Source: Methanoregulaceae archaeon (GTDB taxonomy: Bacteria > Armatimonadota > Fimbriimonadia > Fimbriimonadales > Fimbriimonadaceae). Taken from it: 64,000 bases of DNA. The stretch lies in NCBI GenBank assembly GCA_020850325.1, contig JADZEW010000035.1:1-64000 (forward strand), in the 5' to 3' direction. Positions 56,201 to 64,000 of this stretch are shown here, piece after piece. Under the pieces are notes generated by a model. The model was not told where the DNA came from. It ran no database searches and saw nothing but the letters and a program-made list of their open reading frames with translations. A program made the translations under genes and the position numbers. Positions within the stretch are counted from its first letter, which is position 1. Every line of letters starts with the position of its first letter.

Positions 56201-56492
56201 TCTTTAGCGTGCCGTTCCCGCCCTTGTGGTGAGAACGGCGAGTTATCAAATGGGTGTAGACGCAGGTTTCGAGTCACGAAGTGACGAGGCCCTGCGCGGT
56301 CAACATGTCCCTGAGGTCGCCGGTGGGTTCTTCCCGGCACCACAACGGCGGCACGAGTTCATCCGCCGGCTACGACTTTGGTGGGTATCGAGCCACAAGG
56401 CCCAACGGGCCGCGATCCGATAGCCCAGGCCGCAAGGCCTGGGTAAGCGCCAAAAAGCTCCGAGCCCTGAAGGGGCGACACGCGAAAAGCGC
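56201..56492. repeat. Gene-free stretch with repeats B, C and D in series
   Basis: Family B copy 3 is at 56261-56297, family C copy 2 at 56308-56340, and its companion GCGGCACGAGTTCATCCGCC begins at 56349. Family D copy 2 is at 56392-56487, with AGGCCCAACGGGCC, CCCAGGCCGCAAGGCCTGGG and GAGCCCTGAAGGGGCGACA. No gene is supported. This is the densest repeat cluster in the window. Confidence 0.75.
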
Positions 56493-56801
56493 CTACCGTT
56501 TGCGCCTGATTGAACCAGGAGAGAGCCAGCTCATCAGCTTTGCCACGCCACCAGGTTCCAGCTCCTCGGAAAGTCTCGGTGCAATCACGTAGGACTCACC
56601 GATGATGAGCGCATGGAGCTTCTCGGTCTCGGTCTGCCACTGCTCGCCGTTCCACCAAGAAGGTTGGGTTGGCTCCAGCATCGAGTGGCTGATCCCGTAA
56701 GAATCAAGGACCCGCGCATAGGCCTCAAGCACGATCACCGCCCCTTCTGAAAGCAGGCCGTCGCCTGCCTCGAGCACCTGTGCTAGCAATGTCGGATTCA
56801 T
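56493..56801 (-). CDS. Uncharacterised 102-residue protein
   Basis: The protein has an amphipathic helical start (MNPTLLAQVLEAGDGLLSEG), a central WWNGEQWQTETEKLHALIIG and a basic end (RRKR). It has no signal peptide or membrane segment. It lies 12 nt after the 56814-57179 gene, so the two probably form a unit. TAGAAT 9 nt before its ATG could be an extra start point. I recognise no family. Confidence 0.5.
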   Translation of the reverse strand: MNPTLLAQVLEAGDGLLSEGAVIVLEAYARVLDSYGISHSMLEPTQPSWWNGEQWQTETEKLHALIIGESYVIAPRLSEELEPGGVAKLMSWLSPGSIRRKR

Positions 56802-56813
56802 GACCCGTTCATT

Positions 56814-57179
56814 CTAGAAAAGCCAGTTTGATTCTCGATTCCATGGCCCAACCAGCGTATGGTGGGCAACCACGAGAGCCCCAACAACCGACATGACGTC
56901 CTCGACCTTCCCGCGAAAGTAAAGTCCGCTCTGGGGCATCGTGTGGGGCCAGAGCACCGGATGGTCGTCGACCAGACTCACTTCCGAAGAGCCTCCGGGG
57001 GCCACGATGTGATGACCTCGAACATCGTGACCGCGAACGCTCAGTGGAGTCGACTTACCGGCGTCATTGACTTCGAAATAGAGCGTCAGGTCTCGGTCGT
57101 CGGCTACTGCCCCGAGCAAGCGCACGAACCCATCCTCCTCAAAGGAAAGCGTGTCGGTCAACTGCCTAAATCGCGGCAA
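56814..57179 (-). CDS. Uncharacterised 121-residue protein
   Basis: The protein looks beta-rich. LSFEEDGFVRLLGAVADD leads to DLTLYFEVND, then PLSVRGHDVRGHHIV and LVDDHPVLWPH. The last third, with VGALVVAHHTLVG, ends in NWLF. No signal is seen. The start is TTG 57179, and TTG 57161 is an alternative. It sits between two repeat clusters with its partner at 56493, and the pair could be an inserted accessory unit. Confidence 0.5.
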   Translation of the reverse strand: MPRFRQLTDTLSFEEDGFVRLLGAVADDRDLTLYFEVNDAGKSTPLSVRGHDVRGHHIVAPGGSSEVSLVDDHPVLWPHTMPQSGLYFRGKVEDVMSVVGALVVAHHTLVGPWNRESNWLF

Positions 57180-57230
57180 TATGGATGCAATGTTACAGCG
57201 ATTTGCCTGTGACTGCGCCCGACTCGAGCG

Positions 57231-57396
57231 GCGGCACGATACATCCGCCGGCTACGACGATGAAACCTCTCCCCTGAGGTCGCCGGTGGGTTCGTCCCGG
57301 CGCGAAACTCGGGTTATCCCCACCCCCCAGCCCCCTCCCCGCGAGACGATCACTCGCGGAGAGGGGGAGTCCGAACCAACCCGAGCAAATCCGAAC
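57231..57396. repeat. Intergenic repeats of families C and A
   Basis: The companion of family C (GCGGCACGATACATCCGCC) begins at 57231. Family C copy 3 is at 57272-57303, and family A copy 2 at 57321-57374, with arms CCCCTCCCCGCGA and TCGCGGAGAGGGG. TCGG-type decamers follow at 57371-57395. Confidence 0.7.
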
Positions 57397-58347
57397 TCAC
57401 GCGGAATGCTTCTTCACCCAATCCACTAACTCGTCGATCTGCGCGAAAGCCACACACGTGACCGTGTCCGCGCCGCCATAGTAGATCGCCAAGCGACCCG
57501 TCGCTTCGTCGTGGAGCGCCGCGCAGGGGAACACCACGTTCGGAACGTCCCCCGCCTGCTCATACAGCCGCTGGGGCGACATCAGATACGGTCGCCCGCG
57601 GGCGATCACCTTCCACGGCTGCTCCAAGTCGAGCAACGCCGCGCCCCAGTGGTACACGTAGCCCGAACAGCTCGTGAGGACGCCGTGATAGATCAGCAGC
57701 CAGCCCTCGGGCGTCTCGATGGGCACCGGCCCCGCGCCGATCTTGGTCGACTCCCAAGGCTCGACCGGGTTCATCACGAACCGATGGCGGCCCCAGTGGA
57801 TCAGGTCTTCGCTCTGTGAGAGGAAGATGTCGCCGAACGGCGTGTGCCCGCGGTCGCTCGGGCGGCTGAGCATCAGATAGCGGCCGTCGACCCGGCGCGG
57901 GAAGAGCACGCCATTGCGGTTGTAGGGCAACAGCGCGTTCTCGACCATCGTGAACTCCTTAAAGTCGTGGGTGTAGCCGAGCCCGATGGTGGGACCGTGG
58001 AACCCGTTGCACCACGTCACGTAGTAGCGATCCTCGATCCACACCACGCGGGGGTCATAGCCGTACTCGGGGGCTTCGACTTCTGCGTCCGGGATGTTCC
58101 AGACGATGGGTTCAGGCTCGATGGTCCAGTTCAAGCCATCCGGACTGAAGCCGGCGTGGAGCCGCATCTCGCGGTGCGTGTTGTCACACCGGAACACGCC
58201 CGCGTAGCCGTCGCCAAACTTGACCGCTGCCGAGTTGAAGATCGAGTTGCTCGTCGGCAACGCATCGCGCAGGATGATCGGGTTCGCGGAGTAGCGCCAC
58301 ACCGGCGCACTCACATTCGTGGGTCGAGGTTCCCAGGGGAAAGGCAT
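57397..58347 (-). CDS. GH130-type glycosidase/phosphorylase
   Basis: The 316-residue protein is a five-bladed beta-propeller enzyme of the GH130 type. Blades show NPIILRDALPTSN, FGDGYAGVFRCDN, EYGYDPRVVWIEDRYYVTWCNG and IGAGPVPIETPEGWLLIYHG, with acidic residues at the usual sites. GH130 members act on beta-mannosides, either as phosphorylases or hydrolases, and the choice cannot be made by eye. ATG 58347 is preferred because the frame upstream (to 58467) runs through a low-complexity repeat giving NKQTRQQANTP. It neighbours exopolysaccharide genes. Confidence 0.85.
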   Translation of the reverse strand: MPFPWEPRPTNVSAPVWRYSANPIILRDALPTSNSIFNSAAVKFGDGYAGVFRCDNTHREMRLHAGFSPDGLNWTIEPEPIVWNIPDAEVEAPEYGYDPRVVWIEDRYYVTWCNGFHGPTIGLGYTHDFKEFTMVENALLPYNRNGVLFPRRVDGRYLMLSRPSDRGHTPFGDIFLSQSEDLIHWGRHRFVMNPVEPWESTKIGAGPVPIETPEGWLLIYHGVLTSCSGYVYHWGAALLDLEQPWKVIARGRPYLMSPQRLYEQAGDVPNVVFPCAALHDEATGRLAIYYGGADTVTCVAFAQIDELVDWVKKHSA

Positions 58348-58348
58348 G

Positions 58349-58523
58349 GGAGAAATGTTGGCAGGTTGGTGTATTGGAGTGTTGGCTTGCTGGCGCGTTT
58401 GCTTGTTGGTGAGTTTGCGGGTTGGTGTGTTGGAGTCCGGAGGGAATGACACGGCCCATGGCCTCACCCTAAGGATCGCTAACCCGCCAACAAGCTAACA
58501 CACCAACAAGCCGACAAGCCCAA
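58349..58523. repeat. Low-complexity inverted stretches around a short spacer
   Basis: 58360-58440 is rich in TTGGTGTGTTGG and TTGCTTGTTGG on the plus strand. 58480-58523 is rich in the complementary CCAACAAGCTAACACACCAAC. The two could fold back on each other. They flank the start region of the GH130 gene and the end of the acyltransferase gene. Confidence 0.6.
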
Positions 58524-59642
58524 CTACGTCCTCGACGTATACGGCTTCCTCGCCAGCGACGGCTTCTCCACCAGCCACCACGACAGCCACGCTACGAACA
58601 GCGTCGCCACCAGCGTCACCGTCACGATCAGCGTCTTAGGAATCGTGTCCTTGAGTCCGAGGTACAGCATGATGTTGATGATCACCATGTGCCACACGTA
58701 CACGCCGTAGCTCAGGTCTCCGAGCTTTGACAAATCGCGCAGCTTCGCCGGGCCGTTGTAGCCGAACCAGACCGTCGCGTAGCCAAGCGGGAGTCCGTAC
58801 AAGATGTGCCGCACCGGGCCGAGTGCGTGCATGGCTTCGAAGAACACGAAGCTCAGCAACGCATAGGCAACCAAGCTGGCGAAGAACAGGCCGATGCTCT
58901 TCGGCATGCGCTCCCAATACTTGTAGAACATCACACCCAAGGCAAACCAGAACAACCAGGGAGCGAGCGAAGCGACGAACACTTTGAACCAAAGGGGTTC
59001 GTTCGCGCCCTTTTGGAACCACTCGGGATGCGCATAGAACGTCCACCAATGGAAAGCGGTGGCTCCGATCACCGCCAGCGACGTCAGCACCCACATCAGC
59101 CGCTCCTTCCCCTTCACCCAGAGCCACGCGAGGAACGGGACACAGAGATAAAACGTGACCTCGACCGGGATCGTCCACAGACTCCCGTTGAGCACGCCGA
59201 CCCCGATGTCGCGGTGCGCCTCAGGAAAGTAGAGCGGATACAGCAGTAAGTTGCCCGCGAACCAGAGCAAATAGCCCTTGCTGGCGACCTGCGAGACCGT
59301 AATCGCACCAAGAATGAGCAGCACAAGCGTCGCCACGAGCGCGTACATGTAGATCGCGGGAGCCACGCGCAGGAAGCGGTTCGCGAAGAAGCTCTTGAGC
59401 GGGCGTCCTGTCTGCAAGCACCGCAGGCCCGACTGGAACACCAACATGCCGCTGAGGATGAAGAACACCCGCACGCCTTCAACGCCCTCGTGAAGCACGT
59501 TCGTCCCCGCCGGGATGAACAGCCACGGGGCTTCGAAGTGTCGGACTCCATGGGCGATGACCACGCTAACCGCGGCAATCAACCGGATGAAGTCGAAGCA
59601 GTTATCGGAGGTGCGCACCTTCGGCTTCACGGTCTCGGCCAT
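58524..59642 (-). CDS. Acyltransferase family 3 (OafA-like) membrane protein
   Basis: The 372-residue protein has about ten membrane helices. It opens with the family motif FDFIRLIAAVSVVIAHG, whose histidine is catalytic, and has GVRVFFILSGMLVF and NRFLRVAPAIYMY. It ends LSYGVYVWHMVIINIM and WWLVEKP. Members put acetyl or other acyl groups on surface sugars or lipids, which fits the exopolysaccharide genes beside it. ATG 59642 lies 7 nt after TATAAT (59650-59655). ATG 59651 falls inside that box and cannot be used if it is the promoter. Confidence 0.9.
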   Translation of the reverse strand: MAETVKPKVRTSDNCFDFIRLIAAVSVVIAHGVRHFEAPWLFIPAGTNVLHEGVEGVRVFFILSGMLVFQSGLRCLQTGRPLKSFFANRFLRVAPAIYMYALVATLVLLILGAITVSQVASKGYLLWFAGNLLLYPLYFPEAHRDIGVGVLNGSLWTIPVEVTFYLCVPFLAWLWVKGKERLMWVLTSLAVIGATAFHWWTFYAHPEWFQKGANEPLWFKVFVASLAPWLFWFALGVMFYKYWERMPKSIGLFFASLVAYALLSFVFFEAMHALGPVRHILYGLPLGYATVWFGYNGPAKLRDLSKLGDLSYGVYVWHMVIINIMLYLGLKDTIPKTLIVTVTLVATLFVAWLSWWLVEKPSLARKPYTSRT

Positions 59643-59649
59643 GGGCGGC

Positions 59650-59655
59650 ATTATA
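59650..59655 (-). promoter_or_regulatory. -10 box of the acyltransferase gene, leaderless arrangement
   Basis: A perfect TATAAT on the minus strand ends 7 nt before ATG 59642, so the transcript should start at about the A of ATG. No clear -35 was seen. Confidence 0.6.
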
Positions 59656-59731
59656 CTGGCCGGACAGGTAATATCTCTTTCCTTAGAGCTTGTGGGGAGG
59701 ACCAGCCCGTACAAGTTCTGCCCGCAGTCTC

Positions 59732-60985
59732 ATGCAGACCCACGAGCTCGATTTGTCGGAGTACGGATCCTCCGTACGCCGCGCACGACCAGCGATCTTC
59801 GCGATTGGTGTGGTGTTTGCCGTCATCGCCGTCGGCCTCACCGCCTACATGAAGCCGCTGTACCAGGCCGAAGCTTCGCTCCTCATGGCCACGCAAAGCC
59901 AATCGGTGAACCCCTTGTCCTCGTTTCTAGGCAAGGCCGACGCGAACCCACTGAACGTGCTGAAGGGCATCGTGAAGTCGCGGACCGCCTTGGAGCGCAT
60001 CTCCGAAAAAACGCTGGTCGAGGTGAAGGACCTCGAGAAAGCGATCGGAGTGACGACCAACGCCGATGAGAACCAAATGGTGATCTCGGTGGCGTGGAAG
60101 ACGGACAAGGAAAAAGCGAAACAGATCGCGTCGGCAACGATCGAGACGCTCGAGAGCATGAATCAAGAGATCGGATTCTCGGTCGCCAGCCGCCAAAGCC
60201 AACTCCTCGAAAAACAGATTGCAGAAAAGCAAGAAGAACTTGCGGCCGCTGAGCGGTCCGTGAAAAACTTCCAGAAGATCATGAAGGCGCCCGTCGATCC
60301 GACCTCACCCGCCAGCCTCGCCGAGCTGATGAAGCAACGCAAGCAGTTGGAGGGAGACCTCGAGGCGCTCAAGATTCAGATCAGCGAGGCGAAGAAGCAG
60401 GCCCAGCGCGTCGCGGGCAGCTCGGCCGATCTTCCCACCGGATTGCCGAACGCTGAAGAGTGGCGGGGCCGCGTGGTCAAAGCTGAATACGATCTTCGGA
60501 TTGCCGAAGTTAAGCTCGGCCCCGAAGCACCCGAAGTCGTCCGACTGCAGCGCGAACTCCAAATCACCCGCGACCGGCTTCAAACCGAGATTTCGAACTA
60601 CCTGAAGTCCGTGTCCTCGAACGTCGATGCGAACATTGTCCAGCTCGAAGCCCAGCGCATCGTGCTCGAGTGGCGGGTGGCGTCGGTGCGAGAGATGGCG
60701 ATCGCCGCGCCGGATGAAGCGACCGAGTTGCAGCGACGTCTGCGCGAGGTCGCCGCCCTGACCACGGTGCTCTCGTCGCTGCGTCAACAATACGAACTGA
60801 AGAAAGTCGACGAGGTGGGCGACGTCAGCTGGAGTGTTCTCGAACCTCCGTTCTTCCCGGATGAGGAGCCCATCAACAAGAACTTCGTCCGCAACGGCGT
60901 CGTCGGCTTCTTTCTCGGCGCATTCCTCAGCATCGGGATGACGATCATCCGCCAGCGGGGTCGTTCCGCGCGATCAGGGGCGTAA
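59732..60985 (+). CDS. Wzz-like polysaccharide chain-length/co-polymerase protein
   Basis: The 417-residue protein has TM1 (about 19-41) and a long periplasmic part with coiled coil (about 150-370, for example RQSQLLEKQIAEKQEELAAA). It is followed by the PPFFPDEEPINK proline-rich motif and TM2 (about 388-407). This is the PCP/Wzz layout, which sets polysaccharide chain length or helps export. No C-terminal tyrosine-kinase domain is fused. It heads an operon with the Wzy- and Wzx-like genes (2-nt gap, then an overlap). Confidence 0.85.
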   Translation: MQTHELDLSEYGSSVRRARPAIFAIGVVFAVIAVGLTAYMKPLYQAEASLLMATQSQSVNPLSSFLGKADANPLNVLKGIVKSRTALERISEKTLVEVKDLEKAIGVTTNADENQMVISVAWKTDKEKAKQIASATIETLESMNQEIGFSVASRQSQLLEKQIAEKQEELAAAERSVKNFQKIMKAPVDPTSPASLAELMKQRKQLEGDLEALKIQISEAKKQAQRVAGSSADLPTGLPNAEEWRGRVVKAEYDLRIAEVKLGPEAPEVVRLQRELQITRDRLQTEISNYLKSVSSNVDANIVQLEAQRIVLEWRVASVREMAIAAPDEATELQRRLREVAALTTVLSSLRQQYELKKVDEVGDVSWSVLEPPFFPDEEPINKNFVRNGVVGFFLGAFLSIGMTIIRQRGRSARSGA

Positions 60986-60987
60986 CC

Positions 60988-62247
60988 GTGCTGACCCAAC
61001 TCCGGCCCGATCAGCTGTACCGCTGGGGCGTGTGGTTGGCGGTTGTCAATGCGTTTCTCAGCCCGATTCTCCAGGACTTCAAACTCCTGCAGATTTCGCC
61101 CTGGATTCCCGCCGCGCTCTTCTACGTGGGCCTGCCGTTCATCACGATTTGCTTCGCCGGGTCGCTTTATCTGCGGAAGGACCTCAACGTCTGGAAACTC
61201 GACCCCGTCGAACTGGTCCTCTTCACGGCGATGATTTGGGCGTGGGTTCAGGTCCCGATGTACGGAGGCTCGGTCGGCGACATCGGCGGCAACTTCCTGC
61301 GCGTGCTGTTTGCGCTCTGCGCCTATAAGGCGACTCGACTCTACGGAGCCGACGTCCTCATGCGCGACATCGTGCCCCGGTTGGCGCGGTGGGGCTTCTG
61401 GGGCGTGCTTTGGGCGCTCTTCGGACTGTACGCGCTCGGCGTGTTCGGCCCCATGTACGTCTATCTCAGCTTAAACTCGGAGGAAATCTTCGTCGCGTTC
61501 GCCATGGCGTTGACGCTGGTGGATGCCCGACGGATTCCCTACTCCACTCTCGTCTTCATGCTGATCGTGATGGGTGGCCGGCGAGGAGCGATCCTTGCCG
61601 CGCTAGCGATGATCTTGCTCAAATACGCAATGAACTGGAGTCTTGGCGAGGGTGCAAAGTGGAAGCGCACGATGCTCATCAGCATTGGCTTGGGCGTCGT
61701 CATCGGCCTCGTCGGGTTCGTGAAGTGGGCCCAAAACAACATTGAGGTGTTCCAGGGCCTTCCCGTGGGTGCCCAAGCCCGCATCGTGCCGCTCCTGCTC
61801 GCCACCGAGGACAACGACACCACGACCCTCACCGGCAAGCGAAACGTGGAAGTCGAGGCGGTCTTCAAGCAGTGGGCCGACGACCCCGTCCAGATGTTTA
61901 CCGGTCAGGGCTACGGCGCCACGTGGATCAACGAGGAAGGCGAGCCCGACTCCACCGTGCACTTCTCGCCCGTCGCGGTCTCGCTGATCTACGGCGTCCC
62001 CTATGCGATCCTGATCTACATCGCGATGCTGTGGCTGCCCTTGGTGAGCCTGGTGCGCGCGATGATCAGCCACGGCGATCGCGAAGAGCAGATCTGGGGC
62101 CTCGTCACGTTCGGCCTCATCGTGCTCTCCCTGACCGGATTCAGCATCTTCCAGAACTACGTGCTGTGGATCGGCCTGGGAATGCTGCGATGCCTGACCC
62201 TCCGCAATCGTCAGGAGGTCCGGGCCATGCAGCCCGCTTACGCATGA
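60988..62247 (+). CDS. O-antigen/exopolysaccharide polymerase-like membrane protein
   Basis: The 419-residue protein has about ten to eleven membrane helices. A large outer loop near residues 260-330 includes TGKRNVEVEAVFKQWADDP and GQGYGATW, which is where Wzy/WaaL ligase-type proteins keep their active loop. SLNSEEIFVAFAMAL and GGRRGAILAALAMILL are in the middle. It probably links repeat units outside the membrane. The start is GTG 60988, 2 nt after the Wzz-like stop. Its stop overlaps the next gene (ATGA). Confidence 0.82.
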   Translation: MLTQLRPDQLYRWGVWLAVVNAFLSPILQDFKLLQISPWIPAALFYVGLPFITICFAGSLYLRKDLNVWKLDPVELVLFTAMIWAWVQVPMYGGSVGDIGGNFLRVLFALCAYKATRLYGADVLMRDIVPRLARWGFWGVLWALFGLYALGVFGPMYVYLSLNSEEIFVAFAMALTLVDARRIPYSTLVFMLIVMGGRRGAILAALAMILLKYAMNWSLGEGAKWKRTMLISIGLGVVIGLVGFVKWAQNNIEVFQGLPVGAQARIVPLLLATEDNDTTTLTGKRNVEVEAVFKQWADDPVQMFTGQGYGATWINEEGEPDSTVHFSPVAVSLIYGVPYAILIYIAMLWLPLVSLVRAMISHGDREEQIWGLVTFGLIVLSLTGFSIFQNYVLWIGLGMLRCLTLRNRQEVRAMQPAYA

Positions 62248-63626
62248 GAGCCTCCGGCGCCAAGTGGAATCAGGGCCTCCTCCTGCTGACGACGGGCGGT
62301 CCCGCTCTCATCAGCCTGCTCAGCAGCTTTGTCGCGATCCGTTATCTCGGGATCGCCGACTTTGGCCAGTGGCTGTCGTGGCGGAGCCTGTTTCTTCTCC
62401 TCGCGATCCCCACGCCGGGATTCAACATCGCGCAGCAGGTGTTGGTCGCGGAGGCAAATGCCGCCGGAGACACGTCCCGGGCGTACCGCGTGCAACGCTA
62501 CTGCGACACGCGCTCGCTGGCCTGGGTGGGCGTCACGAGCGTGATGATCCTCGCCGTATACGTGGCTCTTGGCGCGAGTTGGGACCGCAGTTTCGCCGTC
62601 GTGTTGCTTTACTCCGGACTCTTCTGGGGTGCCTACACCACGTCGCTCATCATCGGCAACAAGGACGCGGTCCGCACCGTCCGCGGCAGCTACGCCGACG
62701 TCGGCGGGGGATTGGCCACGATCGCCGCCGCCCTCACCGGCTCGCTCGAACTGTATGTCGCCACGATGGGCCTGCGTTACTGGATCAAGGGTGCCCTGCA
62801 ATACGCCCCAATCCCTGAGAAGGGGCTGCGTCTCGACGCCCCAACGACCCAACAAATCAACCACGACACCCGCCGCGTCGGTGTGCCGCTGATGCTGCGC
62901 GCCTTCGTACGCGACGCTTCGCAATACGGCGACAAGCCGATCCTGTCCGGGCTGTTCAGCAACGCGATCGCGGGAATCGCCGGCGTCGGTTCGATCCTCG
63001 CCACCGTTGCCGTCATGTTCGCGAACACGGCGACGTCGTATCTGCTGCCCGTGCTCATCGAGGCGGACCCCAAAGAGCACGGCCGACTCAGCCGCTCGGC
63101 GTTCAACAAAGTGCTCCACGCGATGATCCTGTTCGCCGCGTTCATTCCCGCCAGCGTGTACGTGAAGAAGGACGACATCTCCGGCCAGCTGGACGTGGTG
63201 GGGCTGACCTACTTCGTCATCGCCGCCTTGAGTCTGCTTTCGCCGGTGGTGGTCCCTTGGACAGCCCGCGGGCAGATATGGAAGGGCACGATCTTTACCG
63301 GCGTGGTGATCTCGGTGGTCACCCTGATCCTCGTCGGTTGTGGGCTTGCCAAGCTCCCAGTCGAGATCCCTCTTGCCGGAGCGCTGGTGTTTGTAGCGGC
63401 CAGCGTGGGCTGGGTGCTCCAAGACACCGGGGTCATTCCCTACTCGCGCCCGGTAGCGGTTGCGGGAACGGTCGGGTTCAGCGGGCTGGCGATCGCCTAC
63501 TCGTTCGCCGTCGACCGATTCGCCTCGACCGGTATGACGATCTCCATGGCCGTGGTGGGATGCGTGTACGGTTTGTGGGCGGTTCGAGGGCCTTTGGGCC
63601 GTCGACTATCGCGCGGTAAGGGCTAG
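62244..63626 (+). CDS. Wzx-like polysaccharide flippase
   Basis: The 460-residue protein has about twelve membrane helices and begins with LLLTTGGPALISLLSSFVAIRYLGIADFGQWLSW, the usual opening of MATE/Wzx-type exporters. It moves lipid-linked sugar units across the membrane. It is the third gene of the Wzz/Wzy/Wzx unit; ATG 62244 overlaps the preceding TGA. The long open frame from 61872 is a shadow of the previous gene. Its TAG shares CTAG with the convergent gene. Confidence 0.85.
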   Translation: MRASGAKWNQGLLLLTTGGPALISLLSSFVAIRYLGIADFGQWLSWRSLFLLLAIPTPGFNIAQQVLVAEANAAGDTSRAYRVQRYCDTRSLAWVGVTSVMILAVYVALGASWDRSFAVVLLYSGLFWGAYTTSLIIGNKDAVRTVRGSYADVGGGLATIAAALTGSLELYVATMGLRYWIKGALQYAPIPEKGLRLDAPTTQQINHDTRRVGVPLMLRAFVRDASQYGDKPILSGLFSNAIAGIAGVGSILATVAVMFANTATSYLLPVLIEADPKEHGRLSRSAFNKVLHAMILFAAFIPASVYVKKDDISGQLDVVGLTYFVIAALSLLSPVVVPWTARGQIWKGTIFTGVVISVVTLILVGCGLAKLPVEIPLAGALVFVAASVGWVLQDTGVIPYSRPVAVAGTVGFSGLAIAYSFAVDRFASTGMTISMAVVGCVYGLWAVRGPLGRRLSRGKG

Positions 63627-64000
63627 TCGAGGAATCCCTTCTCGCGCATCCAGGAATCGAGCAGGAACTTCGACATGTAGTTCCGGATCGAGTCCGCCAG
63701 CACCACCATGATGCGGCTGCCCGCCGGGGCGGACTTGGCGACTTCCATCGCCGACCACATCACCGCGCCCGAAGAGCCACCCACCAGCAGCCCTTCCTCG
63801 CGAATCAGTCGACGCGCCGTCAAAAACGACTCCTTGTCCGCGGTCTTCACCACCTGATCCACCAGTTGGGGGTCATAGGTGTCGGGAATGAAGTCGTAGC
63901 CGATCCCTTCCACGAGATACGGAGCTTGGATGTCCCCACCGCCCATGATCGATCCGATCGGGTCCACGGCGACGATCTTGCAGAGCGGCACTGCCTCGCG
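63623..64000 (-). CDS. Cysteine synthase / cystathionine beta-synthase family, C-terminal part (partial)
   Basis: The frame is open through the right edge of the window, and about 126 C-terminal residues are visible. They include KIVAVDPIGSI, YLVEGIGYDFIP, GGSSGAVMWSAMEVAK and LADSIRNYMSKFL, the fold-type II PLP pattern of CBS- and CysK-like enzymes (the PLP-phosphate loop GGSSG is shared). The DSIRNYMxKF motif favours the CBS-like branch. No regulatory CBS domain pair follows, as the protein ends with WMREKGFLD. The N-terminal PLP lysine lies outside the window. Confidence 0.88.
   Translation of the reverse strand, partial: REAVPLCKIVAVDPIGSIMGGGDIQAPYLVEGIGYDFIPDTYDPQLVDQVVKTADKESFLTARRLIREEGLLVGGSSGAVMWSAMEVAKSAPAGSRIMVVLADSIRNYMSKFLLDSWMREKGFLD

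Noticed and set aside
61872-62243. Upstream extension of the Wzx-like frame
   Set aside because: It is the end of the Wzy-like gene in another frame, and the flippase helix pattern starts at 62244.

Overview
This window looks like a chromosomal segment of a GC-rich (about 60-65% by eye), free-living, Gram-negative-type bacterium. The best guess is Armatimonadota of the Fimbriimonas type. The basis is three PEP-CTERM secreted proteins, three large fibre-like proteins with 26-residue repeats and a shared C-terminal module, an exopolysaccharide (Wzz/Wzy/Wzx) cluster, lone housekeeping genes in unusual orders (rpoC without rpoB, leuC without leuD), and many start codons placed 5-8 nt after a -10 box. 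The taxon is an inference; no rRNA gene is present to test it.

Layout. 1-2.4 kb: tail of an IS3-type transposase, then an XPD/DinG-type helicase. 2.4-5.1 kb: PEP-CTERM protein, Tat-exported superoxide dismutase, tRNA-Gln, glutaredoxin-like protein, and a PEP-CTERM protein with a probable thioester domain. 5.2-12.8 kb: three paralogous repeat-fibre genes, with a secreted subtilisin and a thioredoxin between the first and second. 12.8-18.4 kb: a globin, then a tightly overlapping operon hisN-ruvX-mltG-HAD/GtrA fusion-aroE-tsaC. 18.4-21.7 kb: response regulator, sensor kinase and a glycine-rich LTxxQ (Spy/CpxP-like) protein. 21.7-24.2 kb: dispersed repeats, a frameshifted HNH-type gene of lower GC, a beta-barrel-like protein, tRNA-Phe and tRNA-Asp.

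24.2-31.1 kb: a MshEN-pseudokinase gene with a MinD-like ATPase, an aminotransferase, a GT2 glycosyltransferase, a Gfo/Idh/MocA oxidoreductase, TerC, FmdB and TfoX-like proteins. 31.1-42 kb: repeats, a GbsR-like regulator, Mrp, LeuC, AnmK, RF3, a GH20-like hydrolase, an M42 aminopeptidase and a third PEP-CTERM protein. 42-56.2 kb: rpoC with its own promoter, a nucleotidyltransferase/small-protein pair, two tandem metallophosphoesterases, recN, a Ycf46-like AAA ATPase and a tricorn-like protease. 56.2-64 kb: a repeat-rich stretch with two unknown genes, a GH130-like gene, an acyltransferase, Wzz/Wzy/Wzx-like genes and the end of a cysteine synthase/CBS-type gene.

Cross-cutting signals. (i) Four convergent gene pairs end on one shared CTAG, so both TAG stops interlock. 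(ii) At least eleven genes have a -10-like hexamer only 5-8 nt before the start codon, as expected of leaderless mRNAs. (iii) At least four families of short palindromic repeats sit in the intergenic spaces. (iv) Glycine-rich sequence occurs both in the sensor kinase's outer domain and in its neighbouring LTxxQ protein, which points to a Cpx-like envelope-stress module. No CRISPR array, rRNA or prophage was seen.
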